Of a stretch of DNA of 64,000 nucleotides, positions 9,436 to 18,206 are shown piece by piece (within the stretch, counting starts at the first letter, position 1; every line of letters begins with the position of its first letter). The translations under genes were made by a program, and so were the position numbers. The stretch comes from Mycobacterium sp. (GTDB lineage: Bacteria; Actinomycetota; Actinomycetes; Mycobacteriales; Mycobacteriaceae), in NCBI GenBank assembly GCA_020438845.1, contig JAGQTV010000011.1, positions 62,001 through 126,000 of the forward strand, in the 5' to 3' direction. Below the pieces are notes generated by a model that did not search any database, was not told the origin of the DNA, and was given only the letters and a program-made list of their open reading frames with translations.

Positions 9436-11168
9436 TCGACGTCCACGCGGCTGAATTCACCGGCCTGGTGCAGCTCCGCACATGACGACCGACGCACCTT
9501 GCCGCTACTGGTGATCGGGATGGACCCTTGCCCCACCAACACCAGATCCGCGACCCGGACGCCATGAATCTTCTTGACCGCAGCGGCGACTTCGCGCTTC
9601 ACCGCCCGCATCTCGTTCTTGTGGGAAGGGGTCGCCACCTCCGCAACCACGACCAGTTGCTCGCTGGTCTCAGCAGGGATGGAGACGGCCACCGACCGAC
9701 CTTTGGTGATAGCCGAGACCGTCGTCTCAATGTCATCGGGATAGTGGTTTCGGCCGTCGACGATCAACAGATCTTTGATCCGTCCGATCACGAATAATTC
9801 CTCGTCGTAGATCACGCCGATGTCCCCGGTCCGCAACCAGGGCCCACGCGGAACGTCTGAAGCCACTGCCGCCAACTCCACACCGAACACCTGTGCGGTC
9901 AGCTCCGGATTGTGCCAGTAACCGGCCGTGACCTGATCCCCGTGCACCCAGATTTCGCCGACCTCGCCAGCTGGCAGCTCGGCCAAGGTCTCCGGATCGA
10001 CGACCCGGACCACGGCATCTGAGCGCGCCGAGCCGCAGCCGACCAGCTCCGACCCGCCCTGCTCGCAACGCTCGGCATGGCCGGCCGAGAGCTTCTCGAC
10101 GTCGAACTGCACCACCGTCGGCGAACGATCGCCCGGCGAAGACACGACGTACACCGTCGCCTCGGCTAATCCGTAGGACGGCCGCATGGCGAACCGCGGC
10201 AGGTTGAACTTGCCGAACTTCTGGTTGAACCGCTGGACAGTCGCCCCGTGGACCCGCTCGGCACCATTGATCATGCCGATCACACGACTCAGGTCCACCC
10301 CGGCCATATCCTGATCGGACACTCTGCGGATCAGCAATTCGTAGGCGAAGTTGGGCGCCGCGGTCAAAGCATGGCCGTGCATCGCCAGCTGGTGCAACCA
10401 CCGCGCCGGCTTCAGCAGGAACGCCATCGGGCTCATCAACACCGACGGCCGCCCGGACACAATCGGTCCGAACGCACCGATGATCAAGCCCATGTCGTGG
10501 TAGAGGGGCAGCCACGACACCAGGTGGCCGTCTTCGGGCGCGCCTCCCTCAAGGTGGTCCAGATAGTCGTCGGTGATTTGCGTGAGATTGGCCAGCGCAT
10601 TCGTGTGGGTCACCATGACCCCGGCCGGTGAGCGCGTCGAACCTGAGGTGTACTGCAGGTAAGCGACCCTTTGCGGAGCACCGGATGACGGTTCGTCCCC
10701 CAGTGGGGAGTCGAAGTCGAGTGCATCGATCTCGATGACACTCATTGCGGATCCATCCGCTATCGAGTTGGCCAGCGCAACGACGTCACCCACGACGGCC
10801 GAGGTCGTCAGTATCGCGACCGGGGTGCTGTCCCGCAGTGCGCCGGCAACTCGCTCGTCAAGGCCGCCGGGGGCAGGCGCCGGGAGGGGAACGCCGAGGA
10901 AACCTGCCTGCAGCGCGCCCAGGAAGCCGACGATGTATTCCATGCTTTGCGGAGCGACGATCGCCACCCGGTCACCCGGTGAGCCGACGCGGAGCAATTC
11001 CTGGGCCACGACTTGAGCCCGGTGCAGGATCTGCGCGAATGTCAGCGTCTCAGCAAATCCTGAAGGGTCCACCTCGTAGTCGACGAACTTGTAGGCGAGG
11101 TCGTTGGGCTGCTGCGCTGCCCTGTCCCTGAGCAGGTCAGGAATTGACAATGCAGTAACCACACTCAC
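9432..11168 (-). CDS. Fatty-acyl-AMP ligase (FadD, FAAL type)
   Basis: A 578-residue adenylate-forming enzyme. It has the P-loop YLQYTSGSTRSPAGV, the GLAEATVYV motif and the C-terminal GRIKDLLIVDGRNHYPDDIE segment, as in its paralogue at 1935-3650. It most likely makes acyl-AMP and loads the N-terminal ACP of the PKS at 3721-9435, whose ATG overlaps this gene's stop codon by four bases. The start is GTG at 11168, with GAAGG about eleven bases before it; this spacing is long, so a slightly later start is possible. The gene lies 110 bases after the tesA-like thioesterase stop on the same strand. The order thioesterase, FAAL, PKS resembles the tesA-fadD26-ppsA start of mycobacterial phthiocerol loci. 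Confidence 0.93.
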   Translation of the reverse strand: MSVVTALSIPDLLRDRAAQQPNDLAYKFVDYEVDPSGFAETLTFAQILHRAQVVAQELLRVGSPGDRVAIVAPQSMEYIVGFLGALQAGFLGVPLPAPAPGGLDERVAGALRDSTPVAILTTSAVVGDVVALANSIADGSAMSVIEIDALDFDSPLGDEPSSGAPQRVAYLQYTSGSTRSPAGVMVTHTNALANLTQITDDYLDHLEGGAPEDGHLVSWLPLYHDMGLIIGAFGPIVSGRPSVLMSPMAFLLKPARWLHQLAMHGHALTAAPNFAYELLIRRVSDQDMAGVDLSRVIGMINGAERVHGATVQRFNQKFGKFNLPRFAMRPSYGLAEATVYVVSSPGDRSPTVVQFDVEKLSAGHAERCEQGGSELVGCGSARSDAVVRVVDPETLAELPAGEVGEIWVHGDQVTAGYWHNPELTAQVFGVELAAVASDVPRGPWLRTGDIGVIYDEELFVIGRIKDLLIVDGRNHYPDDIETTVSAITKGRSVAVSIPAETSEQLVVVAEVATPSHKNEMRAVKREVAAAVKKIHGVRVADLVLVGQGSIPITSSGKVRRSSCAELHQAGEFSRVDVE

Positions 11169-11278
11169 GTTTTTTCACACCTTCAAGACTGCTTGCACCC
11201 CGCGACAGGGGTGACCGCCCCGGTGTCTGGCGAACACCATTGGGGCGAATTTTAGCTCACTTACCGATCGCAGCAACT

Positions 11279-11992
11279 TCAGGCGCGGCGACAAAGGGCC
11301 TGAATCCGGCTTTCGATGTCGGCTGCCAACTCCGGGAGATGGTCGTTGAGATAGAAGTGGTGGCCGGGGAATGTCCGGATCGTGAACTCCGAAGTAGTGC
11401 GTTGCGCCCACGGCAGAACCTTCTCCGGGGTGGCGATTGGGTCGTCGTCGGCGAGGTAGGCGGCGATCGGGCACGACACCGTCGCATCCGACGGGCAGTC
11501 GTAGTCCCCGATTGCCCTGAACCCGCGCAACGTCGGCAGAATGGTGGCTGCGAACTGTTCGTTCTGCAGCAACTCGGGGCTGGCACCGGTGAACTGAGCG
11601 GCCGCGTCGAGCAATCCCTGGTCGGTGTCGGTGGTTGCGTCGAAGCCGACCCGTCCGGGTGCGGCGGAGGCCGAGACGAACAGCGCGGCGACAGGGTTCC
11701 CGGCCGCCTCGAACCGCCGGGCCACCTCGAATGCCAATAGACCGCCCATGCTGTGCCCGAAGAACGCGATCTCCCCCTCGGACTGGTCCAGTGGAGACAA
11801 CATCGTGACCACCCGGGCCGCCAGGTCCGAAATGCTGGTGAACGAGGACACGTCGTGCTGGCCGCCCCGGCCCGGGTATTGCACGGCCACACGCTTGACA
11901 TCGGTGGTGAACGCTTTGGAGAAGGGGACGTAGTACTGCGCCGATCCACCAGCATGCGGGAAAATCAACAGTTTCGGCGTCGGTCCGGTCAC
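11279..11992 (-). CDS. tesA: Type II thioesterase, TesA-like
   Basis: A 237-residue alpha/beta hydrolase of the type II thioesterase family (usual length about 240-260). The N-terminus has LLIFPHAGGSAQYY, the nucleophile is the serine of FFGHSMGG (near residue 96), and the catalytic histidine is in FPGHHFYLND near the C-terminus. Such enzymes act in the cytosol beside PKSs, removing misprimed or stalled acyl groups from ACPs, and TesA also assists chain release in phthiocerol synthesis. It is the first gene of the minus-strand FAAL/PKS operon. The upstream region 11993-12102 is shared with the divergent metallothionein-like gene and should hold the operon promoter. The symbol is given for family and context, not proven orthology. 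Confidence 0.9.
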   Translation of the reverse strand: MTGPTPKLLIFPHAGGSAQYYVPFSKAFTTDVKRVAVQYPGRGGQHDVSSFTSISDLAARVVTMLSPLDQSEGEIAFFGHSMGGLLAFEVARRFEAAGNPVAALFVSASAAPGRVGFDATTDTDQGLLDAAAQFTGASPELLQNEQFAATILPTLRGFRAIGDYDCPSDATVSCPIAAYLADDDPIATPEKVLPWAQRTTSEFTIRTFPGHHFYLNDHLPELAADIESRIQALCRRA

Positions 11993-12089
11993 GCGCCCAG
12001 ATTACCGACGTCTGTGGGCACGACTCCGTGGGCAAACCGGTGGTCCGCCACGGCTACCCCGTAATGCTGTCACGGCGGCTCCACCAACC

Positions 12090-12102
12090 TACGATTGCAG
12101 TT
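12090..12102 (+). promoter_or_regulatory. Candidate -10 box for a leaderless transcript
   Basis: TACGAT at 12090-12095 fits the mycobacterial TANNNT -10 pattern and ends seven bases before the ATG at 12103. There is no Shine-Dalgarno sequence before that ATG. Together these suggest transcription starts at or next to the start codon. No convincing -35 element was seen. TANNNT is common by chance, so this is a proposal. Confidence 0.4.
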
Positions 12103-12261
12103 ATGACTGAAACATCGACCGAGTGCGGCAACCCGAAGTGCACGTGCTCGCCCTGCACCTGCGGACCCGATTGCACCTGCGGACAGAGCTCTGGCTGCGG
12201 CAATCCGAAATGCACGTGCGGACCAGACTGCGCCTGTACCCCAGAGTGCACTTGCGGATAG
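12103..12261 (+). CDS. Metallothionein-like cysteine-rich peptide (52 aa, 14 Cys)
   Basis: A 52-residue peptide with 14 cysteines at 8, 13, 15, 18, 20, 24, 26, 32, 37, 39, 43, 45, 49 and 51, almost all in CxC or CxxC pairs, and no aromatic residues. The unit CGNPKCTC occurs twice (from Cys8 and Cys32), each followed by a CGPDC-type unit, so the peptide looks like an internal duplication. This composition is typical of metallothioneins that bind Cu(I) or Zn(II) in the cytosol. It does not resemble the sequence of M. tuberculosis MymT as I remember it. The frame is open 75 bases upstream, but the extension is not cysteine-rich and the ATG at 12103 is preceded by a -10-like box. It ends 18 bases before the convergent thiolase gene. 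The metal is unknown. Confidence 0.82.
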   Translation: MTETSTECGNPKCTCSPCTCGPDCTCGQSSGCGNPKCTCGPDCACTPECTCG

Positions 12262-12279
12262 CCAGAGCTGTCGCGGCCG

Positions 12280-13497
12280 TCACCCGGTCAGGCGCTCGAC
12301 CAGAATCGCCACGCCCAGGCCGGCCGCTCCGCTGACCGCGGCGACGCCATAGCGCCCGTCGCGCCGTTCTAGTTCTTCCAGGCAGCTGCCCACCAGGATT
12401 GCCCCCGTCGCGCCGAATGCGTGCCCCATCGCCATGGTGCCTCCGTTGGGATTCATCCGGTCCGGCCCCGCATCGAGGTCGCGGCGGAATCTCAAACACA
12501 GTGCGGCGAATGCCTCAGCGAATTCGAATACGTCGACGTCGGCAGGCCGCAAGCCGGTTCGGGAAAGGACGTCCAGGACCGCCGTCTGACCAGCGGTCAG
12601 CATCACCACCGGGTTCACGGCTGCGGTGGCTGCCGCCAGGATCCGACCACGAGGTGTGATGCCCAGGTCCTCGGCAGAGTCATGGGTACCAAGGAGCAGA
12701 AGCGCTGCGGCGTCTGCCATTTGGGGTGAGGTGCCCACGGTGTGCAGGTGCTCGATCGACGTCACTGCCGGATAGGCGTCCAGTGCGATCCGGTCCTGAC
12801 CGCCCGCGCCCATCTCGCTGAAGGCGGGCGGCAGTGCAGCCAGCGATTCGAAAGTCGTGTGAGCGCGGACGAGTTCGTCATGATCGAGCCCCGGACCCGT
12901 CGGAGAGGCCGGCACCGGCACGACGGACTGGGCGAACACCGCGCCGGCCCAGGCCGCGGCCGCCTTCTGCTGTGTTTCGACGCCGTAGTGGTCGAGTTCG
13001 GCGCGCTGAAACCCTTCGATGGTCGCGTTGAGATCGGCCGCGACTCCCATGTGCACCGACCCCACGCGGCGAATGGTGCTCGGATCGGTCCAGAGCGGAC
13101 CGCGATCGGCGAACAGGGGAACCCTGGAGACTGATTCGACCCCGCCGGCGACGGCCAGGCGGAGGTCACCGGCCGTCAGGCGAGCAGCGGCGTGGGCTAC
13201 CGCGTCTATCCCCGAGGCACAGAACCTGTTGATCGTCACGCCAGGGACGTGGTCGCCCCAGCCCGCCAACAACGTGGAGGTCCGAGCGATGTTGGCGCCT
13301 TGCTCGTCGACCTGGGAAGCGCAACCGACGACGACGTCCTCGACGCGGCCGGTGTCGAGTTCGGTGCGATCGGCCAGGGCATGCTCCAGATGAACGAGGA
13401 GTTCGGTGGCGTTGCGATCGTGCAGCGCCCCCTTCGCGGAGGCCTTGGCGCGCGGGGTACGGACATAGTCCAGAACCAGTGCGGTCCCGTTTCGCAT
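12280..13497 (-). CDS. Thiolase family protein (acetyl-CoA acyltransferase-like)
   Basis: 405 residues with thiolase landmarks. The acyl-accepting cysteine is Cys93 in NRFCASGID, and NPNGGTMAMGHAFGATGA carries the catalytic histidine. Thiolases cleave or form beta-ketoacyl-CoA in fatty-acid or sterol metabolism. The C-terminal motif that normally holds the second catalytic cysteine (CxGGGxG) reads VSGAAGLG here, so the proton-relay cysteine is replaced. The enzyme may be altered in mechanism or catalytically poor. The ATG at 13497 is chosen because conserved sequence (VLDYVRTPRAKA) starts there; the frame continues upstream inside the kinase gene, in a different frame from it. The start lies one base after the upstream gene's stop region, which suggests translational coupling. 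Confidence 0.88.
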   Translation of the reverse strand: MRNGTALVLDYVRTPRAKASAKGALHDRNATELLVHLEHALADRTELDTGRVEDVVVGCASQVDEQGANIARTSTLLAGWGDHVPGVTINRFCASGIDAVAHAAARLTAGDLRLAVAGGVESVSRVPLFADRGPLWTDPSTIRRVGSVHMGVAADLNATIEGFQRAELDHYGVETQQKAAAAWAGAVFAQSVVPVPASPTGPGLDHDELVRAHTTFESLAALPPAFSEMGAGGQDRIALDAYPAVTSIEHLHTVGTSPQMADAAALLLLGTHDSAEDLGITPRGRILAAATAAVNPVVMLTAGQTAVLDVLSRTGLRPADVDVFEFAEAFAALCLRFRRDLDAGPDRMNPNGGTMAMGHAFGATGAILVGSCLEELERRDGRYGVAAVSGAAGLGVAILVERLTG

Positions 13498-13498
13498 A

Positions 13499-14278
13499 TC
13501 AGGCCCTTCTCGCGCAGGTGAGAGTGGAACTCGCCGCGGCCGCCGTCTGCTCCGCGTAGCCGGCACCGAATAGCGCAACATGCGCCAGCAGTGGATAAAG
13601 CTGGTGAAGTCCGATGCGGCCGCGCCAGCCCCGCCGAAGCGGGTGCACGCTCTGGTAACCGCGGTAAACAGCATCGAGGTGGGGACAACCAAAGAGGGCG
13701 AGCATCGCAAGGTCGGTCTCGCGGTGGCCGCCGTGTGCTGCGGGGTCGATGAGCACCACCCCCTCCGGAGTCCAGACTATGTTGCCGCTCCAGAGATCCC
13801 CGTGCAGTCGCGAGGGAATGTCATCGTCATCGAAATCACCTGCGCAGCAGCGCTTGATCACCTCACCGACGACGGAGCGTGCGGTGGTGTCCAACCGCGG
13901 CGCCGCGCGGGCCAGCATCGGGGCGAGGCGCTCCTGGGCGTAAAAGCGGCCCCAGCTGTCATGAGGTTTCAGGCTCATCGGCAGTGGGTGGCGAAGGGGA
14001 CCGAAGAATCCCGGCCCCAGCCAGTCGTCGGGCCCCGCTCCGAACCCGGCGGCGCCGGCATCGTGGGTTACTGCCAGGCGACAGCCGAACTGGAAAGCTG
14101 CCTGCGCACTCGGCGGCCCGGCATGCAACCGTTGCACGGTCAGGCTGTCTCCGTCCCAGCCAACGACCCGCGCACATGGCACGCCACCGGACGGAGTCGA
14201 CAGCCACCGCAAACCCGTTGCCTCGCAGGCGAAGAAACCCGGTGGTGCATCCGGATTGGTCTTGACAAAGTCCGTCAT
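13499..14278 (-). CDS. Fructosamine/ketosamine-3-kinase family protein
   Basis: About 259 residues with the aminoglycoside-phosphotransferase-like kinase fold. SRLHGDLWSGNIVW contains the catalytic-loop Asp and Asn, and VLIDPAAHGGHRETDLAML contains the metal-binding Asp and the family-typical GxRExDLAML. These kinases phosphorylate ketoamine adducts on proteins or small amines in the cytosol, a repair function; the bacterial substrate is usually unknown. A GTG at 14284 two codons upstream is an alternative start. The ATG at 14278 is preferred because GGGGTGG lies just before it. The gene abuts the thiolase and is probably cotranscribed with it. Nothing else in the neighbourhood explains the substrate. 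Confidence 0.85.
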   Translation of the reverse strand: MTDFVKTNPDAPPGFFACEATGLRWLSTPSGGVPCARVVGWDGDSLTVQRLHAGPPSAQAAFQFGCRLAVTHDAGAAGFGAGPDDWLGPGFFGPLRHPLPMSLKPHDSWGRFYAQERLAPMLARAAPRLDTTARSVVGEVIKRCCAGDFDDDDIPSRLHGDLWSGNIVWTPEGVVLIDPAAHGGHRETDLAMLALFGCPHLDAVYRGYQSVHPLRRGWRGRIGLHQLYPLLAHVALFGAGYAEQTAAAASSTLTCARRA

Positions 14279-14482
14279 GACCACCCCGAGGCAGCCAGAT
14301 CGGCGAGCCCCTCTTCGACGCTCATAACGCTCCCCCGGTGAGGAAGACCTCTCCCGAGTCGCTGTAGCGCGGTGCAGATCGGATCGGAATCTTCCCTCGG
14401 CTGGTTACGCTCTGCTGACGCCTCGAGGCTAGCATCGCCGGGGACGGGTACCACGCCGCTTACCCCCACCTGAGGAGGGCTT

Positions 14483-15673
14483 TTGCGCCACAAGCGTTTC
14501 CCCGCTGACGGGCCCCCCCACCGAGGTGTCTCAGTGAAACTCCCGCGGCCGCACAGCGACATTCCGCACCTGGCCGATGTGGCGCCTTCGGTTCTCGCAG
14601 CGATGGGAGTCGCCGACTTCAGGGCGCCGATCGCGTTACCCGGACCGGTAATGGGTGCCTGCGTGTTGTTGGTCGATGGCCTCGGTGCGGAATTGTTGGA
14701 CAACCACGCCGCCGATGCGCCAGTACTGGCCGAGATGCGTTCGGGAACACTGAGTGTCGGATTCCCCTCGACTACGGCTGCGGGACTGGCTGCCGTCGGT
14801 ACTGGGTGCGCCTCGGGTGAGCATGGCATGGTTGGCTACTCGTTTCGGCTGCCCGGGACCGGGGTGATCAATGCAGTTCGGTGGCGACCGCATCCCTGGG
14901 GCGCAGATCTCCGTGAGAGTGTCCTCCCCGAGGCGGCGCAGCCGAGACCGACCATCTTCGAACGGGCCGTTGGGGCCGGGGCGGCGGTGAGCGTCATCTC
15001 GGGAACCCAGTTCGCAGGTTCGGGCTTGACCCGGGCCGTGCTGCGGGGCGGGCGTTACATCGGGGTGCACGCGCTCGGCGACCTCGCAGCGCGAATCAGC
15101 GATGAAGTCTCCGGGGGCGGGTTCTGCTACGGCTACCACAGTGAACTCGACATGCTCGGCCACCTTTACGGGCCGGGCTCCCTTCCTTGGCGGATGCAAC
15201 TGCGCCAGGTCGATCGCATGGTCGAGTCGCTCGTTGAATCCCTTCCGGCCGGAGGCTTGCTGGCGGTCGTTGCCGACCACGGCATGGTGGCCATCGAACC
15301 GGGCGCCGCCGTGGACCTGGACAGCAGCCCAACGCTTCTCGCCGGTGTGGAGGATCTCGGCGGAGAGCCCCGGGCCCGCTACGTCTATACCCGAGCGGGA
15401 GCGCAGTCCGATGTCCTGCAGACATGGCAGGAGATCCTTGGCGGGCGAGCCTGGGTCGTCTCGCGCGAGGAGGCCATCGAGTCCGGGTGGTTCGGGCCGC
15501 GAGTGCTCGACGCCGTCCGATCGCGTATCGGCGATGTCGTCGCCGCGGCCCGTGACTCCAATGCCTTGGTGCGCCTCGCGACGGAACCGGCGGAGTCGGC
15601 CTTGCTGGGACACCACGGTTCATTGACCGAAGCCGAGCAATTGGTGCCGTTGCTACTCGCCTTCAGCGAGTGA
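14483..15673 (+). CDS. Alkaline phosphatase superfamily / type I phosphodiesterase-like hydrolase
   Basis: 396 residues related to nucleotide pyrophosphatases/phosphodiesterases. Metal-binding and nucleophile positions are seen in CVLLVDGLGAELLD, in the FPSTTAAG segment (threonine nucleophile region), in HSELDMLGH and in VADHGM, with a final GHHGSL histidine. It should hydrolyse a phosphoester or phosphodiester with two bound metals. The TTG at 14483 is chosen because GAGGAGGG lies three to ten bases upstream; GTG codons at 14528 and 14534 are alternatives that begin nearer the conserved MKLPRPHSDIPHL-like sequence. No signal peptide is visible, so a cytosolic location is likely. The divergent kinase gene starts about 200 bases to the left. 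Confidence 0.85.
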   Translation: MRHKRFPADGPPHRGVSVKLPRPHSDIPHLADVAPSVLAAMGVADFRAPIALPGPVMGACVLLVDGLGAELLDNHAADAPVLAEMRSGTLSVGFPSTTAAGLAAVGTGCASGEHGMVGYSFRLPGTGVINAVRWRPHPWGADLRESVLPEAAQPRPTIFERAVGAGAAVSVISGTQFAGSGLTRAVLRGGRYIGVHALGDLAARISDEVSGGGFCYGYHSELDMLGHLYGPGSLPWRMQLRQVDRMVESLVESLPAGGLLAVVADHGMVAIEPGAAVDLDSSPTLLAGVEDLGGEPRARYVYTRAGAQSDVLQTWQEILGGRAWVVSREEAIESGWFGPRVLDAVRSRIGDVVAAARDSNALVRLATEPAESALLGHHGSLTEAEQLVPLLLAFSE

Positions 15674-15762
15674 GCAACGTGGCAGCCTTGCATGGGAAAC
15701 TTCAAGGGAAATGCAATCGAGTCAGCCAACAGGCCGGCGCGGTTCAGATCTAGGGAACAGCC

Positions 15763-16683
15763 GTGATCGTTGTCGAGCCAGGGGGCGGGTCGCCCGACCA
15801 CAGGGCTGCGGTGGCCTCCGTTCTCGAGGGGCTGGGGCTGACGTCGATCGTCGATGTTCACACCCACTTCATGCCCAAAAGGGTGTTGGACAAAGTGTGG
15901 GCCTACTTTGACCAGGTGGGCCCTTTGACGGCCCGAAAGTGGCCGATCGAGTACCGCTTCGATGAAGTTACCCGGGTCCAACGGCTGCGTGACTTCGGCG
16001 TGGCGGCATTCACCTCTTTGATCTACCCGCACAAACCCGAGATGGCCGAATGGCTCAATAGTTGGGCCGCCCAGTTCGCGGCCGCGACGCCGGGTTGCCT
16101 GCACACGGCCACTTTTTTCCCGGAGCCGCAGGGGCCCGCCTACGTCCGAAGGGCCATCGCCGACGGCGCTCGCGTATTCAAGGCCCACGTGCAGGTCGGC
16201 GACTACTCGCCGGTCGATCCCCGGCTGGAGAGGGTGTGGGATGTCCTCGAGGAGGCTCAAGTGCCTACCATCATTCACGCCGGATCCGGGCCCGCCCCGG
16301 GTCGCTTCACCGGCCCGGCACCCGTCGCCGAGCTCCTGGCCCGACATCCAGATCTCAAGCTGATCATCGCCCACATGGGAATGCCCGAATACCGCGAGTT
16401 CCTCGACCTTGCACAGCAATTCACCGGCGTCTATCTCGACACCACGATGGTGTTCACCGACTTCACCGAGGAACTCAACCCGTATCCGGTCGGGGCGCTC
16501 GCCGATCTCGTGCAGATCTCCGACAAGGTGTTGTTCGGCAGTGACTATCCGAACATTCCCTATCCCTATCACCGCGGGATCGACGCCATCGTAGGTCTGG
16601 GCCTCGGCGACGAATGGTGCAGAAAGGTGTTGCGCTCCAACGCTGCAACGCTGTTTGATCTCGAACTCACATCCAGCCTATGA
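15763..16683 (+). CDS. Amidohydrolase family protein (amidohydro_2, ACMSD-like)
   Basis: 306 residues with a TIM-barrel amidohydrolase pattern. IVDVHTHF near residue 29 gives the first metal ligands, followed by FKAHVQVGDY, TIIHAGSG, LIIAHMGMPEY and VLFGSDYPNIPY with the final aspartate. Members are metal-dependent decarboxylases or hydrolases of small aromatic or carboxylic compounds; the substrate here is not deducible. The start is GTG at 15763, preceded by AGGGAAC. It follows the phosphodiesterase-like gene by 89 bases on the same strand and may share a transcript. The stop lies 59 bases before the convergent antiporter stop. Confidence 0.87.
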   Translation: MIVVEPGGGSPDHRAAVASVLEGLGLTSIVDVHTHFMPKRVLDKVWAYFDQVGPLTARKWPIEYRFDEVTRVQRLRDFGVAAFTSLIYPHKPEMAEWLNSWAAQFAAATPGCLHTATFFPEPQGPAYVRRAIADGARVFKAHVQVGDYSPVDPRLERVWDVLEEAQVPTIIHAGSGPAPGRFTGPAPVAELLARHPDLKLIIAHMGMPEYREFLDLAQQFTGVYLDTTMVFTDFTEELNPYPVGALADLVQISDKVLFGSDYPNIPYPYHRGIDAIVGLGLGDEWCRKVLRSNAATLFDLELTSSL

Positions 16684-16742
16684 CTCCCGAAGCGGTCCGG
16701 TCGCGACGTTACGTCCCCGATCCGGTCCCAGCCCACACCCTT

Positions 16743-18014
16743 TCAGGGTGGCTCGTGGGCCGAGCGGCCACGCAAGGACAGCGGCTCCACCGAGGGTTCC
16801 CGAGCAACCGGGTCGTTGGTGCGTGCGACCCACTCCCCGTACGCCTGCGACAGCGGTCCGGCACTGAAACCATGCGCGAAGACGCTGAGCAGGACCGTCA
16901 TGGCCAACACTCCGGTGACGGCGCGGATGTGCGGCGAGCCCGGCCCGAGCTCGTCCACGGTCAACAGGCCGAACACGATGGTGGCCAGGCCCCGGGGCCC
17001 GAACCACCCGAGGAAGGCGACCGTCGGCCAACGGAATCCGGAGCCGATCATGGCCAGCGCCACAGGCCCCATGCGTAACACCGTGAGGGCCAGAATCGCT
17101 ATAGCCAGCCAGCGCCAGTCGAACCCGGCGGCCAGCACGAGCAGCAGGAGACCACCGAAAAAGAACCACACCACGAAACCAAGAAGATCTGATGCGGTTT
17201 CCAGCAGTCCCGCTGTTTCGTGATCCTCGGCCAGGGTTATCGACGATCCGCCGAAGACCAGACCGCCGACGAAGGCGGCAATGAAAGCGTTGGCGCCCAC
17301 CAGGTCGGCCACCCCGAACAGCAGGAACGGCAGCGCAAGCGTGCCGATTTGTCGACCCCGGCGACCGCTGAGGTGCCGTTCGCGGGATTGGTCCATAGAC
17401 CACGCCGCCGCCAACGGAATGAGTACTGCGCACACCAACGCCAAAACCACCGGTACGGTGCCGACGCCGAACAATCCGGGAATGGGGGCTTTCTCGTGCT
17501 CTGCCAATACCCCCAGTGCGACAAGAACGGCTGGCGTCGCCAGACCGTCATTGAGCCCGCTCTCGACATTCAAGCCACGTCTAACCCGCAGTGGGACGAC
17601 GGGATTGAGCACCGTCGGTGCGCCCAGTCCGGCGTCGGTGGGAGTGATCGCCGCGGCCAGTAACCAGGCGCCCGCCAATCCCAGCGCAGGCAGCATCCAG
17701 TAGGAGACCAGGAAGCTGGCGAGCAACGCCAGCGGGAAACCGATCGCCAACAACCTCAGCGCTATCCCCGGGTCGCGCTTGAGCTGACCCAACCGCACTG
17801 TGGACGCATCGTGGAACAAGATGAGCACCAGCGTGATCTCCGCCATGGCATGGACAAAGCCCGCGTCGATATCGACGTCGCTGCTGGAGAAAACGAACAT
17901 TCCGGCCAGGACACTGAGCATGGGTGCGGTCACGTTGGCAAGCGTCAGGCGCCGGGCCAGCAGTGCGTAGCACAGGATCAATCCGGCCATCACCGCGATC
18001 GCCTTACCGCCCAC
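16743..18014 (-). CDS. Cation:proton antiporter (Na+/H+ exchanger family)
   Basis: 423 residues, mostly hydrophobic, with about 11-12 predicted membrane helices and the CPA-type motif AAITPTDAGLGAPTVLN followed by VESGLNDGLATPAV, where paired aspartates carry ions. It should exchange a monovalent cation for protons across the plasma membrane. The start is GTG at 18014, supported by a strong GGGAGG six bases upstream. The C-terminus is hydrophilic. A short hairpin (CACCCT / AGGGTG, 16736-16750) overlaps the stop region and may contribute to termination. The gene is divergent from the serine hydrolase to its right. Ion specificity is unknown. Confidence 0.88.
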   Translation of the reverse strand: MGGKAIAVMAGLILCYALLARRLTLANVTAPMLSVLAGMFVFSSSDVDIDAGFVHAMAEITLVLILFHDASTVRLGQLKRDPGIALRLLAIGFPLALLASFLVSYWMLPALGLAGAWLLAAAITPTDAGLGAPTVLNPVVPLRVRRGLNVESGLNDGLATPAVLVALGVLAEHEKAPIPGLFGVGTVPVVLALVCAVLIPLAAAWSMDQSRERHLSGRRGRQIGTLALPFLLFGVADLVGANAFIAAFVGGLVFGGSSITLAEDHETAGLLETASDLLGFVVWFFFGGLLLLVLAAGFDWRWLAIAILALTVLRMGPVALAMIGSGFRWPTVAFLGWFGPRGLATIVFGLLTVDELGPGSPHIRAVTGVLAMTVLLSVFAHGFSAGPLSQAYGEWVARTNDPVAREPSVEPLSLRGRSAHEPP

Positions 18015-18206
18015 GGCGCACCTCCCTGCCAGCGCATCCGACTAGGGCGACGATCGCGCACCGACCACTGTGAGCTACCTAGTCCGGCCCATCTAGTTTG
18101 GGCCACAATTCGCCGGCCGAACAGACCCGCTGAATCGTCCACCCCGCTTTCCGACCTGAAGGTCTACGAACAAGCCGTCTTCGCCGATGGAGTCTACGAT
18201 TCGACG

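Noticed and set aside
14275-14829. Minus-strand frame before the fructosamine-kinase-like gene
   Set aside because: Mostly antisense to the phosphodiesterase-like gene; its last 17 codons could be a tiny leader peptide overlapping the kinase ATG, but there is no support beyond that.
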